The notes under the pieces were generated by a model. It was not told where the DNA came from. It was given only the letters and a program-made list of their open reading frames with translations, and did no database searches. Of a DNA stretch of 64,000 bases, positions 60,419 to 64,000 are shown one piece after another. The translations under genes were made by a program, and so were the position numbers. The stretch is from contig RQOL01000325.1 in assembly GCA_013076295.1 (NCBI GenBank), positions 1-64,000 on the forward strand, given 5' to 3'. Source of the stretch: Sanderia malayensis (lineage: Eukaryota; Cnidaria; Scyphozoa; Semaeostomeae; Pelagiidae). How positions within the stretch are numbered: position 1 is the first letter of the stretch; every line of letters begins with the position of its first letter.

Positions 60419-63389
60419 GGGAAATCAAGAAAAAGTGGAAAGTCATCAAAAATTGGAAGTCATTAAAAGTGGAAAGTCAAGAAAAAGTGAGAAGTCATGA
60501 AAAGTGGGAAGTCCTCAAATGTGGGAAGTCAAGAAAAAATGGGAAACAATCAAAAGTTGAAATTTATCAAAAGTGGGAAGTCATGAAAAGTGGGAAGTCA
60601 TGAAAACTGGGAAGTCAAGAAAAAGTGGGAAGTCATGAACAGTGGGAAGTCATGAAAACTGGGAAGTCATTAAATGTGGGAAGTCATGAAAACTGGGAAG
60701 TCATTAAATGTGGGAAGTCAAGAAAAAGTGGGAAGTCAAGAAAAAGTGGGAAATCAAGAAAAAGTGGAGGATTAGGAAAAAGTGGGAAGTCATGAAAACT
60801 GGGAAGTCATTAAATGTGGGAAGTCATGAAAACTGGGAAGTCATCAAATGTGGGAAGTGAAGAAATAATGGGAAGTCAAGAAAAATGGGAAACAATCAAA
60901 AGTTGAAAATTATCAAAAATGGGAAGTCATGAAAAGTGGGAAGTCATGAAAACTGGGAAGTCATTAAATGTGAGAAGTCAAGAAAAAGTGGGAAGTCAGG
61001 AAAAAGTGGGAAGTCAAGAAAAAGTGGGAAGGCATTAAAACTGGGCAGTCAAGAGAAGATGGGAAGTCAAGAAAAAGTGGGAAGTCAAGAAAAAGTGGGA
61101 TGACATGAAAAGTGAGAAGTCACCAAAAGTGGGAAATCAAGAAAAAGTGGAAAGTCATCAAAAGTTGGAAGTCATCAAACGTGGGAAGTCAGGAAAAGGT
61201 GGGAAGTCATGAATAGTTGGAAGTCATCAAACGTGGGAAACCATCAAAAGTTGAAAATCATCAAAAGTGGGAAGTCATGAAAAGTGGGAAGTGAAGAAAA
61301 TTCTGGAAGTTACCAAATTTTGAAGTCACCTAACGTGGAAGTCATCAAAAGTGGGAAGTCAAGAAAAAGTGGGAAGTCACGAAAAATGGGAATCATCAAA
61401 AGTGGGAAGTAAAGAAAAAGTGGGAGGTCATGAAAAGTGGAAAATCAAGCAAAAGTGGGAAGTCATTAAAACTGGGCAGTCAAGAGAAAATCTGAAGTAA
61501 AGAAAAAAATTGAAGCGAAGAAAACGTGGGAACTCATAAAAAGTGGGAAATCACAAAAAATGGGATTTCAAGAAAAAGAGGGAAGTCATCAAAGGTTGGA
61601 AGTCATTAAAGTGGGCAGCGATAAAAAATGGGAAGTCAAGAAAAAGTGGGAAGTCAAGAAAACGTGGAGATCAAGAAAAAGTGGAGGATTAAGAAAAAGT
61701 GGGAAGGCATTAAAACTGGGCCGTCAGGAGAAGATGGGAAGTCAAGAAAAAGCGGGAAGTGAAGGAAAGGTGGGAAATCATGAAAAGTGGGAGGTCACCA
61801 AAGGTGGGAAATAAAAAAAAGTGGAAAGTCATCAAACGTTGGAAGTCATCAAAAGTGGAAGTCAAGAAAAAGTGGGAAGTCATGAAAAGTGGGAAGTCAC
61901 CAAAAGTCGGAAATCAAGAAAAGTGGAAATTCATCAAAAATTGGAAGTCATTAAAAGTGGGAAGTCAAGAAAAAGTGGGAAGTCATGAAAAGTGGGAAGT
62001 CCTCAAATGTGGGAAGTCAAGAAAAAATGGGAAACAATCAAAAGTTGAAATTTAGCAAAAGTGGGAAGTCATGAAAAGTGGGAAGTCATGAAAACTGGGA
62101 AGTCAAGAAAAAGTGGGAAGTCATGAAAAGTGGGAAGTCATGAAAACTGGGAAGTCATTAAATGTGGGAAGTCATGAAAACTGGGAAGTCATTAAATGTG
62201 GGAAGTCAAGAAAAAGTGGTACGTCAAGAAAAAGTGGGAAATCAAGAAAAAGTGGAGGATTAGGAAAAAGTGGGAAGGCATTAAAACTGGGCAGTCAAGA
62301 GAAGATGGGAAGTCAAGAAAAAGCGGGAAGTGAAGGAAAGGTGGGAAGTCATGAAAAGTGGAAGTCACCAAAGGTGGGAAATTAAAAAAAAGTTGAACGT
62401 CATCAAAAGTTGGAAGTCATCAAAAGTGGGAAGAAAGTGGGAAGTCATGAAAAGTGGGAAGTCACCAAAAGTGGGAAATCAAGAAAAAGTGGAAAGTCAT
62501 CAAAAATTGGAAGTCATTAAAAGTGGAAACTCAAGAAAAAGTGGGAAGTCATGAAAAGTGGGAAGTCGTCCAATGTGGGAAGTCAAGAAAAAATGGGAAA
62601 CAATCAAAAGTTGAAAATTATCAAAAGTGGGAAGTCAAGAAAAAGTGGGAAGTCAGGAAAAAGTGGGAGATTAATAAAAAGTGGGCAGGAATTAAAACTG
62701 GGCAGTCCAGAAAAGATGGGAAGTCAGGAAAAAGTGGGAAGTGAAAAAAAGTGGGAAGACATGAAAAGTGGGAGGTCACCAAAGGTGAGAAATCAAGGAA
62801 AAGTGGAAAGTCATCAAAAGTTGGAAGTCATCAAAAGTGGGAAGTCAGAAAAAACTGGGAAGTCATTAAAACTGGGGAGTCAAGAGAAGATGGGAAGTCA
62901 AGAAAAAGTGGGAAGTGAAGAAAAAGTGGGAAGTCATGAAAAGCGGGAAGTCACCAAAAGTGGGAAATCAAGAAAAAGTGGAAAGTCATGAAAAGTGGAA
63001 AGTCATCAAATGTGGGAAGTGAAGAAAAAAATGGGAAGTCAAGAAAAAATGGGAAACTATCAAAAGTTGAAAATCATCAAAAGTGGGAAGTCATGAATAG
63101 TGGGAAGTCATCAAAAGTGGGAAAACATAAAAAAGTGGGAACTCATGAAAAGTGGGAAGTCATCAAAAGTGGGAAGTCAAGAAAAAGTGGGAAGTTATGA
63201 AAAGTGGGAAGTCATTGAATGTGGGAAGTCAAGAAAAAGTGGGAAGTCAAGAAAAAGTGGGAAGTCAAGAAAAATTGGGGAGTCAAGAAGAAGTGGGAAG
63301 TCATGAAAAGTGGGAAGTCACCAAAAGTGGGAAATCAAGAAAAAGTGGAAAGTCATCAAAAGTTGGAAGTCATCAAAAGTGGGAAGTCA
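60419..63389 (+). repeat. Spaced duplication of 7.1-7.5 kb, copy 2
   Basis: Partner of 53062-55926, with a 278-bp loss near 61.1 kb and a 383-bp gain at about 62461-62843. The gained stretch includes monomers matching 42.6 kb (offset 19870), so copy 2 has taken in sequence from that module type. Confidence 0.82.
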
Positions 63390-64000
63390 AGAAAAAGTGG
63401 GAAGTCATGAAAAGTGGGAAGTCATTAAATGTGGGAAGTCAAGAAAAAATGGGAAGTCATGAAAAGTGGGAAGTCATGAAAACTGGGAAGTCATTAAATG
63501 TGAGACGTCAAGAAAAAGTGGGAAGTCAAGAAAAAGTGGGAAGTCAAGAAAAAGTGGGAAGGCATTAAAACTGGGCAGTCAAGAGAAGATGGGAAGTCAA
63601 GAAAAAGTGGGAAGTCAAGAAAAAGTGGGAAGTCATGAAAAGTGGGAAGTCACCAGAAGTGGGAATCATCAAAGGTGGGAAGTGAAGAAAAAGTGGGAAT
63701 TCATGAAAACTGGGAAGTCATTAAATGTGGGAAGTCAAGAAAAAGTGGGAAATCAAGAAAAAGTGGGAAATAAAGCAAAAGTGGGAAGTCATTAAAACTG
63801 GGCAGTCAAGAGAAGATGGGAAGTAAAGAAAAAATTTGAAGTGAAGAAAACTTTGGAACTCATGAAAAGTGGGAAATCACAAAAAGTGGGATTTCAAGAA
63901 AAAGAGGGAAGTTATCAAAAGTTGGAAGTCATTAAAGTGGGCAGTGAAGAAAAAATGGAAAGCCAAGAATAAGTGGGATGTTATCAAAAGTTGGAAGTCA
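63390..64000 (+). repeat. Array continuing past the window end
   Basis: 63466-64000 matches 43386-43920 at offset 20080, including the AACTTTGG module near 63.83 kb. The array does not end inside the window. Confidence 0.8.

Larger units (their letters stand above)
17060..64000 (+). repeat. Right satellite array (17/18-bp monomer, direct orientation)
   Basis: About 47 kb of uninterrupted tandem repeat with the purine-rich strand on plus. Two monomer length classes dominate. The 17-bp class has CATGAAAAGT, CACCAAAAGT, CATCAAAAGT or CATTAAATGT after GGGAAGT. The 18-bp class has CAAGAAAAAGT. They often alternate as a 35-bp pair (18 + 17), for example around 22500-22570. The monomers are about 76-83% purine and about 40% G+C by count. 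The array runs off the window end. No coding gene, RNA gene or foreign insertion is visible inside it. Confidence 0.98.

Noticed and set aside
1..64000. CRISPR array
   Set aside because: Repeats are contiguous 17/18-bp units with no unique spacers and no cas genes; spacing and variation fit a satellite.
17060..64000. CENP-B box or another known centromere motif
   Set aside because: I saw no match to the conserved TTCG and CGGGA parts of the CENP-B box. A 17-bp length is coincidental. Centromere function cannot be judged from this sequence.
17060..64000. G-quadruplex array from GGG every 17-18 bp
   Set aside because: Loops of about 14 bases between GGG tracts are longer than the 1-7 base loops of classical quadruplexes; only isolated G runs (such as G6 near 42567) come closer.
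17060..64000. Intrinsically bent DNA or triplex (H-DNA)
   Set aside because: A-tracts recur every 17-18 bp, out of phase with the 10.5-bp helix, so bends should cancel. The purine runs are interrupted by TC in each monomer and lack mirror symmetry.
1..64000. Telomeric repeat or telomere-associated sequence
   Set aside because: No TTAGGG-, TTTAGGG- or TTAGG-type tandem runs were seen.
17060..64000. Bacterial or phage origin with a novel defence or other system
   Set aside because: A 64-kb gene-free tandem array with an assembly gap does not fit a prokaryotic genome. I found no gene cluster that could form a system.

Overview
This window is one long satellite (minisatellite-type) array. I found no unique sequence, and nothing I could support as a protein gene, tRNA, rRNA, CRISPR array or transposon. 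The building block is a 17- or 18-bp monomer. The commonest forms on the purine-rich strand are GGGAAGTCATGAAAAGT (17 bp) and GGGAAGTCAAGAAAAAGT (18 bp), with sister forms in CACCAAAAGT, CATCAAAAGT, CATTAAATGT and CATTAAAACT. At about 17.4 bp each, the window holds roughly 3,600 to 3,700 monomers. The scale of the array, the layered duplications and the run of exactly 100 N (the usual placeholder for a gap of unknown size) point to heterochromatic satellite DNA in a draft eukaryotic assembly. I do not recognise the monomer as a named satellite and cannot name the organism.

Layout: 1-16959 carries the array with the purine-rich strand on the minus strand. 16960-17059 is the N gap. 17060-64000 carries the same array with the purine-rich strand on the plus strand. 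The array direction flips exactly at the gap, so the two halves diverge from it. The left half is made of inverted copies of modules found in the right half: 1-1069 matches about 59669-60739, about 951-3300 matches about 34000-36339, and 14311-16959 matches about 25853-28450. The flip is either a true inversion in the satellite or a misoriented contig.

The right half is a mosaic of larger duplications built on the monomer. They include a 9.06-kb tandem duplication (17060-24173 and 25540-32680), a P-Q-P-P-Q arrangement at 32899-41107, a composite block at 41600-45600 with about 1.08 kb of extra sequence, a 1.41-kb duplication at 46182-48490, a 1,886-bp almost identical tandem pair at 55855-59626, and a 7.1- to 7.5-kb spaced pair (53062-55926 and 60419-63389). 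Smaller nested pairs have offsets of 190, 397, 437, 701 and about 2,041 bp. Several differences between paired copies are whole numbers of monomers (17, 18, 52, 68, 70 bp), as expected from unequal exchange or replication slippage. In the left half between about 3.3 and 16.96 kb, scattered 1- to few-base losses are common, which looks like poorer consensus sequence.

The many open frames are a by-product of composition. The purine-rich strand has few stop codons in any frame, and 17-bp monomers rotate through all three frames. The translations are low-complexity Lys/Gly/Ser/Glu/Trp repeats, and I do not treat them as genes. No genes work together here; the biology is the array itself: how it grows, whether it binds a factor (the monomer carries an ETS-like GGAAGT core), and whether the inversion is real.
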